Assembly: GCA_902762335.1 (NCBI GenBank)
Contig: CACWNZ010000077.1
Coordinates: 1-6,732, forward strand
Length of the DNA stretch: 6,732 nucleotides
DNA from: an uncultured Ruminococcus sp.
GTDB lineage: Bacteria > Bacillota > Clostridia > Oscillospirales > Acutalibacteraceae
Direction of reading: 5' to 3'
Numbering within the stretch: the stretch's first letter is position 1; every line of letters starts with the position of its first letter. The notes under the pieces are model-generated. The model ran no database searches, was not told the DNA's origin, and saw only the letters and a list, made by a program, of their open reading frames with translations. This document shows, one piece after another, positions 1-5,982 of this stretch. The translations under genes were made by a program, and so were the position numbers.

Positions 1-689
1 TCGGAATAGTGGCGGCATACGCCGTCCTTGTTTATCATCATCTCATAATCGTTGAACTCGGTAAAGGGAACGTCCTCTCCGTTGTTTTCCGCATCCCTTT
101 TATCGTATGCGTATCTGAAATCGAGAGCCATTTCGTCATGCAGCAGCAGCACCTTTGAGAAGTCGTCCCTGCAGGCGCTCAGCTTGCCCTTTACCAATGC
201 AAGATAGCGGTCCGCCTCAGCATAAAAGGCTTTCAGATCCGCCTTTATCTTTGCCTTGTCGGGAGTGCCGTCGTCATTATTATGGATATATATCGGTCTG
301 AGAGTAGTAACTACCTCATTGTCCCCGTATCCGTCATAATTCCAATAATTTCCCTCGATAAAAAACAGCTCGGGATAGACCGACCTGACAATTATAGTTA
401 TGCCGTTCATCTCTGTGGTGGAAAGCTTCCATGCCGAGACGTCTATACTCGTCTCAAAATTCATATAGGCTTCCCTGAGCGTTCTGATGAGCGCGGGGTG
501 TGACTTTGTCGTGGTTGTCCTGCCGTCATCGGTGTAGCCCTTTGTGATATATTTGAAGTCATATTCCTCGTCTATCATGCCGTCCTTTGTGGGACCCGCC
601 GCAAAAACGCTCAGCGCCCCGCCCGAAGCCGCAACTACAAACGAGAGCAGCCCGGCGAGGGCTTTTTTGAATATCGTCTGCTTTTTCAT
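1..689 (-). CDS. Secreted transglutaminase-like (cysteine protease fold) protein, C-terminus beyond window
   Basis: The reading frame is open from an ATG at 689-687 to the left edge; 229 residues are visible. Residues 1-30 form a signal peptide: a Lys-rich start (MKKQTIFKK), a hydrophobic stretch at about 11-29, and a likely cut after VFA (A30). The protein is therefore probably exported or cell-surface. Residues 60-165 look like the N-terminal part found in clostridial transglutaminase-like proteins (VYPELFFIEG near 104-113). From about 175 the core begins (LLLHDEMALDFRYAYD, 181-196), and GVCRHYS at 223-229 carries the presumed catalytic Cys225. The His and Asp of the triad lie outside the window. 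Such folds may act as transglutaminases, proteases or peptidoglycan-related enzymes; the substrate cannot be read here. The start is fixed by GGAGTGG (701-695) 5 nt upstream; an in-frame ATG at 707 lies before that site and is rejected. A consensus promoter lies just upstream. Family call is good, exact function unknown. Confidence 0.8.
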   Translation of the reverse strand, partial: MKKQTIFKKALAGLLSFVVAASGGALSVFAAGPTKDGMIDEEYDFKYITKGYTDDGRTTTTKSHPALIRTLREAYMNFETSIDVSAWKLSTTEMNGITIIVRSVYPELFFIEGNYWNYDGYGDNEVVTTLRPIYIHNNDDGTPDKAKIKADLKAFYAEADRYLALVKGKLSACRDDFSKVLLLHDEMALDFRYAYDKRDAENNGEDVPFTEFNDYEMMINKDGVCRHYS

Positions 690-724
690 GTATTCCACTC
701 CGTTCATTATAATAATATATCATA

Positions 725-753
725 ATTATACTATTACAGTTTGTCCGTGTCAA
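725..753 (-). promoter_or_regulatory. Consensus sigma-A promoter of the transglutaminase-like gene
   Basis: Read on the minus strand, the -35 box TTGACA (753-748) and the -10 box TATAAT (730-725) both match the vegetative consensus exactly, separated by 17 bp. The predicted transcript start is near 718, giving a leader of about 28 nt that contains the GGAGTGG ribosome binding site. A perfect promoter suggests high basal expression unless a repressor acts on it. Seen directly in sequence; activity is inferred. Confidence 0.8.
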
Positions 754-765
754 TCCTTGAGACTA

Positions 766-786
766 TTGTTTATTTCTACAAAACAA
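766..786. promoter_or_regulatory. Possible operator: small inverted repeat between divergent promoters
   Basis: TTGTTT (766-771) and AAACAA (781-786) form an inverted repeat with a 9-bp spacer. It lies between the -35 boxes of two divergent promoters, where a shared regulator could bind. Half-sites this short and AT-rich arise easily by chance, so this is only a candidate. Confidence 0.2.
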
Positions 787-789
787 GGG

Positions 790-818
790 TTGATTATTCC
801 GCCGCATAAGAGTAGAAT
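790..818 (+). promoter_or_regulatory. Sigma-A promoter of the cyclophilin gene
   Basis: The -35 box TTGATT (790-795) and the -10 box TAGAAT (813-818) are separated by 17 bp. Each box differs from consensus at one or two positions. Predicted transcript start is near 825, giving a leader of about 45 nt before the ATG at 870. It is divergent from the promoter at 725-753. Confidence 0.65.
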
Positions 819-828
819 AATATACAGA

Positions 829-842
829 AGCCGCAAACGGCT
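829..842 (+). other. Small 5' leader hairpin of the cyclophilin mRNA
   Basis: AGCCG (829-833) and CGGCT (838-842) can pair around a CAAA loop, almost at the predicted 5' end of the transcript. Hairpins at this position can protect an mRNA from 5' decay. There is no following U-run, so it is not a terminator. The role is inference. Confidence 0.3.
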
Positions 843-869
843 CAATATTTCAAAAGGAAGGCGATAATC

Positions 870-1391
870 ATGGCACAGAACCCGATAGTAACTATCACAA
901 TGGAGGACGGCAGGGTAATGAAGGCAGAGCTTTATCCCGAGATCGCTCCCAACACGGTAAACAACTTCATCAGCCTTATCAAAAAGGGCTATTATAACGG
1001 ACTGACCTTCCACAGGGTCATCTATAACTTCATGCTTCAGGGCGGCTGTCCCGACGGAACGGGCATGGGCGGTCCCGGCTACCACATCAAGGGCGAATTC
1101 TCACAGAACGGCTTTCAGAACGACCTTAAGCACACACCCGGCGTTCTCTCAATGGCAAGAACTATGATGCCGAACTCCGCAGGCTCGCAGTTCTTCATCA
1201 TGCACAAGGACGCTCCTCACCTCAACGGCGCATACGCCGCCTTCGGCAAGATAATTGAGGGCATGGAGGTAGTGAACGAGATAGCCGAGTGCGATACGGA
1301 TTTCTCGGACAAGCCCCTTGACCCGCAGATAATGAAGACCGTCACGGTGGATACCTTCGGCGTAGATTACCCCGAGCCCGAAAAGGTCTGA
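870..1391 (+). CDS. Cyclophilin-type peptidyl-prolyl cis-trans isomerase
   Basis: A 173-residue protein that catalyses cis-trans isomerisation of Xaa-Pro peptide bonds. There is no signal peptide or membrane segment, so it is probably cytoplasmic. Cyclophilin landmarks appear in order: FHRV (47-50) with the catalytic Arg49, FMLQGG (54-59) with Gln57, GVLSMA (91-96), NSAGSQFFI (102-110), and LNGAYAAFGK (118-127). Residue 117, equivalent to Trp121 of human cyclophilin A, is His. Residue 122, equivalent to His126, is Tyr. Non-Trp residues at the first position are common in bacterial cyclophilins and usually go with weak cyclosporin binding. Length is typical for a single-domain bacterial enzyme, with a short acidic tail. 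The start is supported by AAGGAAGG (854-861) with an 8-nt spacer. The gene has its own promoter and terminator and appears monocistronic. Confidence 0.95.
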   Translation: MAQNPIVTITMEDGRVMKAELYPEIAPNTVNNFISLIKKGYYNGLTFHRVIYNFMLQGGCPDGTGMGGPGYHIKGEFSQNGFQNDLKHTPGVLSMARTMMPNSAGSQFFIMHKDAPHLNGAYAAFGKIIEGMEVVNEIAECDTDFSDKPLDPQIMKTVTVDTFGVDYPEPEKV

Positions 1392-1410
1392 TATTCACAC
1401 ACAAAAGCAT

Positions 1411-1456
1411 ACGGCAGCCGAGGCTTCATACGAAGCTCTGCGGCTGCCGTTTTGTT
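1411..1456. terminator. Shared, probably bidirectional terminator between cyclophilin gene and mtaB
   Basis: ACGGCAGCCG (1411-1420) pairs perfectly with CGGCTGCCGT (1441-1450), a 10-bp stem. A second small stem, GCTTC/GAAGC (1423-1427 with 1432-1436), lies inside the loop. On the plus strand the stem runs into TTTTGTT (1450-1456), a short U-run. On the minus strand the hairpin follows the mtaB stop by 4 nt and runs into a weaker tract with TTTTG. It should stop both converging transcripts, more firmly for the plus-strand gene. Confidence 0.8.
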
Positions 1457-2744
1457 ATAATATCATCTCGCCCGTACAGTGATCCTTTTCCGCGCTGACT
1501 ATCCGCACGTTCACGACCTCGCCTATCAGACTGTCGTCTGCGGGAACGAGCACGGGAGTGTAGTTCATGGTATAGCCCTCGTACATACCGTTTTTGCTGC
1601 GGCTCTCTATGAGCACCTGCTCTGTTCTGCCCACCTGCGACTCAAGAAAGGCTCTCATTCCTGCGGAGGCAGTCTCCGCCATTTTTGCGGCGCGCTGCTT
1701 TTTCACCTCGGGCGGCAGATGTCCCTGCGCCCTGTCGGCGGCAGTACCCTTCCGTCTTGAATACGGGAATATATGTACCCTTGCAAAGCCCGTTTTCTCA
1801 ACAAAGCTGCGCGAAGCTTCAAACTCCTCTTCCGTCTCCCCTGCAAAGCCCACCATAACGTCGGTGGTTATTGACGGGTTATCGAAGACCCTGCGGATAT
1901 TATCAACTATCTCTGTAAATTCCCGGGCGGTGTAGTGCCTGTTCATTCTTTTAAGAGTCTCGTCACAGCCGCTCTGCAGCGCAAGGTGGAACTGCGGACA
2001 GAAATTCTTATACCGGGCAAGTATCCTCAGCGTATCGATGCCCATAGCTTCAGGCTCAAGAGAGCCGAGTCTTATCCTTATATCTGCGCTCTCGCAGGCG
2101 GCGGCTACAGCGTCAGAAAATTTCAGCCCGTTGTCACTGCCGTAGGACGAGAGATTTATGCCTATCAGCACGACCTCCTTATAGCCGTTTGCGGCAAAGG
2201 CTCTTATCTCGTCACGGATATATTCAAGCGAGCAGGAGCGCACCCTGCCCCTTGCGTAGGGGATAATACAGTAAGAGCAGAAGCGGTTGCAGCCGTCCTC
2301 TATCTTGAGGAACGCCCTCGTGCGGTTGACGAAATCATCTACAAAAAGACTCTCGTAGGGATCGCTGCGGCTGTAGTCCTCTACCGAAACGAGCCTTTCG
2401 CTCTTGGCGAGATATTCGTTGAGCACGGGTACAATATCCCTTCTGCGCTTGTTGCCCAGAACTATATCCACCTCGGGCAGTCTGTCGCCCGAGTCGGGGA
2501 ACGCCTGAGCCATGCAGCCCGTAAGCACTATGACCCCCCCGGGGTTTTCTCTGCGAAGGCGGTGAATGAGCTTGACCGCCTTCTGCTCGCTGACCTTCGT
2601 AACGGCGCAGGAGTTGATTATCGAAATATCCGCAGGCTCGTCCTCGCCTACGGTCTGATAGCCGTTTTCGGCAAGCTCACGCAGCATAGCCTGCGTTTCA
2701 AACTGATTGACCTTGCAGCCGAGTGTCAGAATTTTAACTTTCAT
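1455..2744 (-). CDS. mtaB: tRNA (N6-threonylcarbamoyladenosine-37-C2) methylthiotransferase MtaB
   Basis: This 429-residue radical-SAM enzyme adds a methylthio group to t6A37 of ANN-decoding tRNAs, which steadies codon-anticodon pairing. The N-terminal UPF0004 domain has the three auxiliary-cluster cysteines Cys10 (TLGCKVNQFE), Cys46 (NSCAVT) and Cys77 (LTGCMAQ). The radical-SAM core holds CxxxCxxC at Cys152, Cys156 and Cys159 (EDGCNRFCSYCIIPYARG), then LGSLEP (227-231), LQSGCDETLKRMNR (256-269) and TTDVMVGFAGETEEEF (293-308). A TRAM RNA-binding domain occupies about 370-425. The TLGCKVNQFE start and the EDGCNRFCSYC form favour MtaB (B. subtilis YqeV) over MiaB or RimO. I chose the ATG at 2744-2742 because AGAGGTG (2756-2750) sits 5 nt upstream and homologues begin at this point; an in-frame start at 2777 would add 11 unlikely residues. 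All key cysteines are intact. No clear promoter was found upstream. Confidence 0.94.
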   Translation of the reverse strand: MKVKILTLGCKVNQFETQAMLRELAENGYQTVGEDEPADISIINSCAVTKVSEQKAVKLIHRLRRENPGGVIVLTGCMAQAFPDSGDRLPEVDIVLGNKRRRDIVPVLNEYLAKSERLVSVEDYSRSDPYESLFVDDFVNRTRAFLKIEDGCNRFCSYCIIPYARGRVRSCSLEYIRDEIRAFAANGYKEVVLIGINLSSYGSDNGLKFSDAVAAACESADIRIRLGSLEPEAMGIDTLRILARYKNFCPQFHLALQSGCDETLKRMNRHYTAREFTEIVDNIRRVFDNPSITTDVMVGFAGETEEEFEASRSFVEKTGFARVHIFPYSRRKGTAADRAQGHLPPEVKKQRAAKMAETASAGMRAFLESQVGRTEQVLIESRSKNGMYEGYTMNYTPVLVPADDSLIGEVVNVRIVSAEKDHCTGEMIL

Positions 2745-2853
2745 CGGAACACCTCTTAAGTTGTTATTAAAGACCAATTATTTACGACAGGAACGGTGAT
2801 TTATGTTTTTTGATACAAAATTCCCCGGCAGGCATATTTTTGGATTTTTTATG

Positions 2854-2882
2854 TTGACCTGCGGGTCTATTATTGATAAAAT
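2854..2882 (+). promoter_or_regulatory. Sigma-A promoter of the HPr/Crh-like gene
   Basis: The -35 box TTGACC (2854-2859) and the -10 box TAAAAT (2877-2882) are separated by 17 bp. The predicted start near 2889 gives a leader of about 66 nt. An imperfect palindrome, GACCTGCGGGTC (2856-2867), overlaps the -35 box and spacer and could be a repressor site, but it is short and has a mismatch. The 210 bp between the mtaB start and this gene hold nothing else I can support. Confidence 0.65.
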
Positions 2883-2954
2883 AAAGATGTAGCTAACGGC
2901 ACAGGCACGGGACAGTAAAAATCACGATACTATCTGAGAGGACGGGGTCAGAAT

Positions 2955-3218
2955 ATGTACAGGACGAAGATATTTCTGAAGGATCTTACCAACGTAAAGC
3001 AGTTTGCAGCCATGACGGCAAAGTACGATAAGCTCAGGATAAACCTTATCTCAGATATTTACACCATAGACGCTCATTCTCTCATAGGTATCATAAGCCT
3101 TGATATCACCGATCCCATGATACTTGAGCTGCCCGATACCGACGCACCTGAGGATTTCCTCACTGACCTCGCTCCGTTCCTTTATTCCGAAGAGGAAGCA
3201 GCAGAGGCTCAGGCATGA
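2955..3218 (+). CDS. HPr-fold (Crh-like) small protein lacking the phosphorylatable histidine
   Basis: An 87-residue cytoplasmic protein. The stretch KYDKLRINLISDIYTID (23-39), HSLIGIISLDI (41-51), then PMILEL (54-59) matches the middle of HPr, where KYDADVNL and KSIMGVMSL are typical. In this alignment Ser42 falls on HPr Ser46, the HprK/P kinase site. The region that should hold the catalytic His15 (HARPA motif) reads DLTNVKQ (10-16), with Asp10 at the His position. It therefore cannot pass phosphate in the PTS sugar-uptake chain as a normal HPr does. B. subtilis Crh is the known precedent: His15 is replaced and Ser46 kept, and it serves carbon catabolite control. The C-terminus ends in an acidic, Ala-rich tail (EEEAAEAQA). 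The ribosome binding site is uncertain: GAGAGGA (2936-2942) is 12 nt from the ATG and GGGG (2944-2947) is 7 nt away. It has its own promoter and terminator. The fold call is fairly firm; a regulatory role is inference. Confidence 0.75.
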   Translation: MYRTKIFLKDLTNVKQFAAMTAKYDKLRINLISDIYTIDAHSLIGIISLDITDPMILELPDTDAPEDFLTDLAPFLYSEEEAAEAQA

Positions 3219-3231
3219 TCTGATATTTCAT

Positions 3232-3262
3232 CGGCACGGAAATACCGTGCCGTTATTTTTTT
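3232..3262 (+). terminator. Strong intrinsic terminator of the HPr/Crh-like gene
   Basis: CGGCACGG (3232-3239) pairs perfectly with CCGTGCCG (3245-3252) around an AAATA loop and is followed by TTATTTTTTT (3253-3262). It starts 13 nt after the stop codon. On the minus strand the same hairpin follows the ABC-F stop, but only a weak T-tract comes after it, so termination there is less sure. Confidence 0.88.
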
Positions 3263-5177
3263 ATCCCTGATCCTCGTCGAGTCTGAGGCTCAGCTCCTCC
3301 CATTCGGAGTACATCTCATCGAGCCTGCCCTGCTCGGTATCTATCCTCTGCGTTATTTCCATTGTCTTTTCATAGTCGCTCGTGTTGGCGGGATCGTTCA
3401 GTTCCTCATCGAGAGACGACATGAGCTCCTCCTGACAGGCTATCTCTGCTTCGAGCCTTGCAAGCCTTGCCTTGTCCCTGCGCCTCCGGGCGTCCCGCTC
3501 CTTTTTGTTCTTATATTCGGTCTGCTTCTCTTCCGCCGCGGCGGGAGAGGGCTTTTCTTTTTGGTCGAAGGGTCTGAACTTCTGCAGAAAGCTCTCGTAA
3601 TTGCCCTCGTAGACCTGTATTCCCTCCGCTGTGAGATAGAATATCTTATCGGCAAGGGCGTTTATAAGATATCTGTCGTGAGATACTATAAGCAGCGTTC
3701 CCTCGTAGCCTGCAAGAGCGTTCTGAAGCGCCTCGCAAGAGCTTATGTCAAGGTGGTTGGTCGGCTCGTCGAGCAGAAGGAAATTCGCCTTCGACAGCAT
3801 GAGCTCCGTGAGCAGCACCTTTGCCCGCTCTCCTCCGCTGAGAGACGACAGCGGTTTGAAAACGTCGTCGTTTTTGAAAAGCAGTCTTGCAAGAGTGCTT
3901 CTTATCTCGGTATTTGTCATAGAAGGGTAATTGTCCGCTATCTCCTCAAATACGGTCTTGATGCTGTCCATGCCGCTCTGTATCTGATCGTAATAGCCCT
4001 TTTTCACTCCGACCCCGTAGCGTATCCTGCCGCAGTCCGCCTGATACTGTCCCAAAAGGGTCTTTATAAGAGAGGTCTTTCCGCAGCCGTTGGGACCTAA
4101 AATAAATATCCTGTCGCCCCTGTGTATCTCCATTGATACGTTTCTGAATATGTTATGCTCCCCGAAGCTCAGAGCCAGACCGCTCACCTCAAGCACGTCC
4201 TCACCGCTCTGCTCGTTCACGCTCAGCTTCAGGGTCATAGCCTCGGGCGTTCTGTCCGGGCGTTCAAGATCTCTTTCAAGCCTGTCTATTATCTTCTGCT
4301 TGCTCTCCGCCGTTCTTATGTTCTTTTCTCTGTTCCACCTGCGCTGCTGCTCAATGATCCCCTCGAGCCTGTTTATCTCCCTGACGGTGTTGTCATATAC
4401 CCTCTGCGCCGTGAGACGTCTTTCGTCACGCTGCGGCAGATAGGCGGAGTAATTGCCCTTGTATGGGGTCATTTTTTTATTCTCAAGCTCAAACGTCCTT
4501 GTCGTTACCCTGTCGAGAAAATATCTGTCGTGAGATATTACGATATAAGCGCAGCCCGAGCCTATAAGATATTCCTCGAGCCATTCGACCGAGCGTGTAT
4601 CAAGATGATTGGTAGGCTCGTCGAGCAGAAGAAAATTCGCCCCGCAAAGCAGCAGCTTAGCAAGCCGGAGCTTTGCCCGCTGTCCGCCGCTGAGCGAGCG
4701 TATGGGGAGCTGCATCTGAGTATCGTCAAAGCCCAGCCCGAGCAGCGCCGACCTTGCCCTTGCGCGGTAGGTCAGACCCTCTCTGCGCGTGAATTCGTCA
4801 TTGAGAAAAGCCTGTCTTTCCACAAGGCTGTCTATATTGCCCTTTTTTGCGGCTATCATCTCGCCCAGCCGTTCAAGCTCTCTTTCCGTATCCATAATAT
4901 CCTCGAACACGGTGAGCACCTCGTTATACGCGGACCTGTCCGGCTCTCTGCAAACGTGCTGCTCCATATAGCCCGTCTTCGTGTTTTTGTTTATGATGAT
5001 CTCTCCGCCCGAGGGCTCGAATTCCCCCGCAAGCAGCTTGAAGAGCGTCGTCTTGCCGCAGCCGTTCACTCCTATAAGACCTATCCTGTCGCCGCTCTGC
5101 ACCTCAAAGCACATATTATCGAACAGCTTTTGCTCCCCGAATTCCATTGACAGTCCCTTTACCGTTATTATTGCCAT
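3261..5177 (-). CDS. ABC-F family ATPase, YdiF-like ribosome-associated translation factor
   Basis: This 638-residue soluble protein has two ATP-binding cassettes and no membrane segments, the mark of ABC-F proteins that act at the ribosomal E-site rather than in transport. Cassette 1: Walker A GVNGCGKTT (36-44), signature LSGGQ (162-166), Walker B LLLDEP (183-188), SHDR (215-218). Cassette 2: GPNGCGKTS (361-369), LSGGE (446-450), LLLDEP (467-472), SHDR (499-502). Both predicted catalytic Glu residues (187, 471) are present. The charged linker at about 245-325 is of ordinary length, which favours a housekeeping factor over an antibiotic-resistance ABC-F. Residues 545-638 form a basic then acidic coiled coil, as in YdiF (about 642 aa). 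The start is chosen at ATG 5177-5175, where family homology begins (MAIITVKGLSMEF) and GGTGA (5187-5183) lies 5 nt upstream. GTG codons at 5192 and 5186 are in-frame alternatives; AAAGAGG fits the one at 5186. All motifs look intact. Confidence 0.93.
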   Translation of the reverse strand: MAIITVKGLSMEFGEQKLFDNMCFEVQSGDRIGLIGVNGCGKTTLFKLLAGEFEPSGGEIIINKNTKTGYMEQHVCREPDRSAYNEVLTVFEDIMDTERELERLGEMIAAKKGNIDSLVERQAFLNDEFTRREGLTYRARARSALLGLGFDDTQMQLPIRSLSGGQRAKLRLAKLLLCGANFLLLDEPTNHLDTRSVEWLEEYLIGSGCAYIVISHDRYFLDRVTTRTFELENKKMTPYKGNYSAYLPQRDERRLTAQRVYDNTVREINRLEGIIEQQRRWNREKNIRTAESKQKIIDRLERDLERPDRTPEAMTLKLSVNEQSGEDVLEVSGLALSFGEHNIFRNVSMEIHRGDRIFILGPNGCGKTSLIKTLLGQYQADCGRIRYGVGVKKGYYDQIQSGMDSIKTVFEEIADNYPSMTNTEIRSTLARLLFKNDDVFKPLSSLSGGERAKVLLTELMLSKANFLLLDEPTNHLDISSCEALQNALAGYEGTLLIVSHDRYLINALADKIFYLTAEGIQVYEGNYESFLQKFRPFDQKEKPSPAAAEEKQTEYKNKKERDARRRRDKARLARLEAEIACQEELMSSLDEELNDPANTSDYEKTMEITQRIDTEQGRLDEMYSEWEELSLRLDEDQG

Positions 5178-5209
5178 TCCTTTCACCGTCACCCTCTTTG
5201 ATACTCCCT

Positions 5210-5238
5210 ATCATACCACATACCCCCTTGCAAATCAA
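5210..5238 (-). promoter_or_regulatory. Sigma-A promoter with extended -10 for the ABC-F gene
   Basis: Read on the minus strand, the -35 box TTGATT (5238-5233) and the -10 box TATGAT (5215-5210) are 17 bp apart, and TGG directly before the -10 box gives an extended -10. The predicted start is near 5203, leaving a leader of about 25 nt. The GC-rich palindrome at 5239-5256 abuts the upstream edge of the -35 box. Confidence 0.7.
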
Positions 5239-5267
5239 GCGCCGGCGAGCCGGCGCAGAGCCTGCGC
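5239..5267. repeat. Overlapping GC-rich inverted repeats
   Basis: GCGCCGGC (5239-5246) and GCCGGCGC (5249-5256) are perfect 8-bp arms with only two bases between. GCGCAG (5253-5258) and CTGCGC (5262-5267) form a second, overlapping hairpin. Neither is followed by a clean T-run, so they are not typical terminators. They sit directly upstream of the ABC-F promoter and share the motif GCGCCGGCGAG with the adjoining tandem array. Confidence 0.6.
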
Positions 5268-5276
5268 TCCCGATTC

Positions 5277-5477
5277 GCGCCGGCGAGCCGCAGGTGCCAT
5301 GTTCGCGGCGCGGCTTTCTTGTTTTTCGCCACTTTATGCCCGCGCCGCCGGTCCCTATTTTGCAGCACGGCTTTCTTTTGTTTCGCCGCTTCATGCCGCG
5401 CCGCCGGTCCCTATTTTGCAGCACGGCTTTCTTTTGTTTCGCCACTTAATGCCCGTGCCGGCGAGTACCGTGCGGCG
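5277..5477. repeat. Intergenic tandem repeat array, unit about 56 bp
   Basis: Two neighbouring units, 5342-5397 (56 bp) and 5398-5454 (57 bp), agree at all but two of 56 aligned bases, with one extra base at the end of the second. A diverged, longer unit lies at 5277-5341; it shares the GCGGCTTTCTT-type core and the CGCCACTT.ATGCCC end. A truncated copy begins at 5455. The starter motif GYGCCGGCGAG recurs at 5239, 5277 and 5455. Unit length is not a multiple of three, so any long reading frame across it is an artefact. The array fills most of the 308-bp gap between the DUF6512-like and ABC-F genes; the rest holds the palindromes and the ABC-F promoter. It has no CRISPR-like repeat/spacer pattern and no transposase. 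I do not recognise a named family. Confidence 0.85.
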
Positions 5478-5485
5478 AAGTATAA

Positions 5486-5980
5486 CTACAGAAAGGTAAA
5501 CAGGGTGAAAAGAAGAACGATCGCCGCTATGATGACCGCTGCGCGGCGATTTTTGTTTGATGAGGTATCCTTTTTACTGACAATGCGTTCGGTGCCGATA
5601 AAGAAGGTCACGGCAACGGAAAGATAATAGATAATAATATCAAGAGCCGTAACGGGGGCGCGGGTAAAGATATTATAGATATAAAAGCTCAGAGGAATAA
5701 AAACGAGCCCGCAGAGCAGACCCGTCGTCATGGAATACGCAAAGCCGGCGATATGCCTGCCGAAGACGATATACTCGGCAAGAATATATAGCAGAAAGGG
5801 ATATATCAGCAGCTTGAGATGCTCCCGTACGCTCTCGTTTACGGGGGCGAAAATACCGACAAAAGCATTTCCGCCCGTAAAACCGTATAAATAGTGCCAC
5901 ACCGTGCCGAGAAGCGACACTATAAAAAATCCCGCTATGCTGCCCCATACCGCCGTCTCGATATATCTTTTTTCGCTCAT
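5486..5980 (-). CDS. DUF6512-like small integral membrane protein
   Basis: A 164-residue, strongly hydrophobic protein with about five predicted membrane segments (roughly 10-30, 55-75, 80-104, 112-130 and 146-163). The conserved stretch is VWHYLYGFTGGNAFVGIFAP (27-46), followed by VNESVREHLKLL (47-58), and its NES..EH.K pattern between the first two membrane segments recalls the clostridial DUF6512 family. That family has no known function. A basic loop (KKDTSSNKNRR, 136-146) precedes the last segment. The ATG at 5980-5978 lies two bases after the spoIVA stop and has no convincing ribosome binding site, so translation is probably coupled to spoIVA. No other in-frame start fits better. It should belong to the spoIVA transcript and may be made in the mother cell during sporulation; that link is inference from position. 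The family name is recalled, not searched. Confidence 0.75.
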   Translation of the reverse strand: MSEKRYIETAVWGSIAGFFIVSLLGTVWHYLYGFTGGNAFVGIFAPVNESVREHLKLLIYPFLLYILAEYIVFGRHIAGFAYSMTTGLLCGLVFIPLSFYIYNIFTRAPVTALDIIIYYLSVAVTFFIGTERIVSKKDTSSNKNRRAAVIIAAIVLLFTLFTFL

Positions 5981-5982
5981 GG

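Noticed and set aside
1935..2759. Long plus-strand reading frame (274 codons) opposite mtaB
   Set aside because: It is the antisense shadow of a clear MtaB gene; its translation shows no recognisable domain and it has no promoter or ribosome binding site of its own.
2745..2850. Promoter, riboswitch or T-box upstream of mtaB
   Set aside because: I found no -35/-10 pair with acceptable spacing on the minus strand and no recognisable riboswitch or T-box motif; the region is merely AT-rich.
3740..4640. Near-identical DNA segments about 850 bp apart (around 3752-3790 and 4602-4640)
   Set aside because: They encode the duplicated LLLDEPTNHLD regions of the two cassettes of one ABC-F protein, so they are explained by domain duplication.
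4155..5150. Long plus-strand reading frame (331 codons) opposite the ABC-F gene
   Set aside because: It lies entirely within the two conserved ABC cassettes on the other strand. The frame is open because of GC-biased codon use in the real gene.
3261..5177. Antibiotic-resistance ABC-F (Msr/Lsa/Vga type)
   Set aside because: The interdomain linker is of ordinary length and the C-terminal coiled coil resembles housekeeping YdiF; nothing in the context suggests a resistance locus.
5239..5477. CRISPR array
   Set aside because: Neighbouring units are nearly identical along their whole length with no unique spacers, and no cas genes are present.
5239..5485. Insertion sequence or MITE
   Set aside because: There is no transposase, no convincing terminal inverted repeats spanning the block, and no clear target-site duplication. 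The recurring GCCGGCGAG motif is better explained as part of the repeat unit.
5116..5627. Several short reading frames on both strands across the tandem repeats, giving repeated peptides
   Set aside because: The units are about 56-57 bp, so the frame shifts between copies, and the peptides are basic or Cys/Phe-rich low-complexity strings of the kind produced by translating repeats.
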